Shown here one piece after another: positions 63,671-64,000 of a stretch of DNA of 64,000 nucleotides (position 1 is the first letter of the stretch; each line of letters opens with the position of its first letter). The position numbers were made by a program, and so were the translations under genes. Source of the stretch: an uncultured Pelagibacteraceae bacterium (GTDB lineage Bacteria > Pseudomonadota > Alphaproteobacteria > Pelagibacterales > Pelagibacteraceae); contig CACHIV010000001.1 of the NCBI GenBank assembly GCA_902579985.1, forward strand, positions 1 to 64,000, written 5' to 3'. The notes under the pieces were generated by a model. The model saw only the letters and a list, made by a program, of their open reading frames with translations. It was not told where the DNA came from and ran no database searches.

Positions 63671-64000
63671 TCAAGATCTATTTTCTACCACTTCGTCTAT
63701 TAAGCCAAATTCTTTAGCTGCTTCAGCAGTCATAAAATTATCTCGCTCAAGAGCTATTTTTATATCTTCTTCTGATTTATCTGTATGTTTTGAATAAATT
63801 GCATTTAATCTTTTTTTTAATGCCAAAACTTCATTAGCGTGTATTTCAATATCTGTTGCTTGACCTTGAAAACCAGCAGATGGCTGATGAACCATAATTC
63901 TAGAATTTGGGAGTGAAAATCTTTTACCTTTCTTTCCTGCGGCTAATAAAAAAGATCCCATTGAGGCAGCTTGGCCGATACATAATGTTGACACATCTGG
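63671..64000 (-). CDS. clpP: ATP-dependent Clp protease proteolytic subunit ClpP (5' partial)
   Basis: C-terminal part only, the start lies beyond the right edge: the codons before a GTG at 63994 (encoding ...[10 protein letters not shown]) stay in frame, so 63994 is not the true start. Catalytic Ser in GQAASMGS, His in MVHQPSAG and Asp in ERDNFM are all visible, as in normal ClpP. It is followed by clpX (90 bases between the genes), the common clpP-clpX arrangement. The protein forms the double-ring protease chamber. Confidence 0.94.
   Translation of the reverse strand, partial: PDVSTLCIGQAASMGSFLLAAGKKGKRFSLPNSRIMVHQPSAGFQGQATDIEIHANEVLALKKRLNAIYSKHTDKSEEDIKIALERDNFMTAEAAKEFGLIDEVVENRS

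Noticed and set aside
1-64000. CRISPR arrays, insertion sequences, rRNA genes, toxin-antitoxin pairs
   Set aside because: None was found on reading both strands; no regularly spaced repeats, transposase motifs or rRNA signatures.

Overview
This 64 kb window looks like a chromosome segment of a SAR11-type marine alphaproteobacterium (Pelagibacterales). Evidence seen directly: very strong A+T bias, proteins rich in Lys, Asn and Ile, almost no intergenic DNA (no gene-free stretch exceeds 300 bases), no insertion sequences, phage genes or CRISPR, and many osmolyte and one-carbon genes (a GcvT/DmdA-type protein, a TRAP transporter, ProVWX, carnitine-type enzymes, a DMSP-lyase-type cupin). Family assignments are from motif recognition only; no database search was run. 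Species is not determined.

Layout. 1-1.8 kb: 3' part of a DmdA/GcvT-family gene and a Yip1-type membrane protein. 1.9-5.5 kb: class I ribonucleotide reductase nrdAB, with candidate LexA and NrdR sites upstream, followed by an overlapping methyltransferase. 5.7-8.6 kb: a phosphohexomutase and a glycosyltransferase/FkbM fusion, then a compact GC-rich possible pseudoknot. 8.7-14.8 kb (minus): TRAP transporter dctPQM, dusA, a TauE-type exporter and malonyl-CoA decarboxylase. 14.8-22.9 kb: class III CoA-transferase, aldehyde dehydrogenase, VOC protein, homocysteine methyltransferase-like protein and DMSP-lyase-type cupin (plus), then a permease, an amidase and an iron alcohol dehydrogenase (minus). 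23-36.4 kb: glycine-betaine/carnitine-type ABC transporter (proV divergent from a double-length proW, and proX), gamma-butyrobetaine hydroxylase-like protein, SDR, carnitine dehydrogenase, BKACE, class II aldolase, TauD, a GMC oxidoreductase and DMT permeases. 36.4-41.4 kb: RNA polymerase omega, an MFS transporter and small oxidoreductases, plus a gamma-carbonic-anhydrase-type gene broken by a homopolymer frameshift. 41.4-44.6 kb: glycosyltransferases. 44.6-47 kb: a polar amino-acid ABC transporter without its ATPase. 46.9-54.1 kb: polyamine synthesis and methylthioadenosine salvage (fused speD-speE, mtnA, mtnP, apt) together with a fused class II aldolase/short-chain dehydrogenase. 54.1-59.8 kb: surface polysaccharide genes around a tRNA(CAU). 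59.9-64 kb: lon, clpX and the 3' part of clpP.

How it fits together. Three metabolic modules stand out. (1) Spermidine synthesis releases methylthioadenosine; MtnP, Apt and MtnA recycle it, and the aldolase-dehydrogenase fusion next to mtnA could finish the route as a DHAP-shunt-like pathway. (2) ProVWX, a gamma-butyrobetaine hydroxylase homologue, carnitine dehydrogenase and BKACE outline gamma-butyrobetaine/carnitine conversion towards glycine betaine. (3) A TRAP transporter, CoA-transferase, dehydrogenases, cupin lyase and malonyl-CoA decarboxylase suggest uptake and breakdown of small carboxylates or sulfonium compounds. Regulation seems to rely on short hairpins between binding-protein and permease genes and on a hairpin over the lon start codon. 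Five convergent gene pairs share overlapping stop codons, which leaves no room for ordinary terminators.
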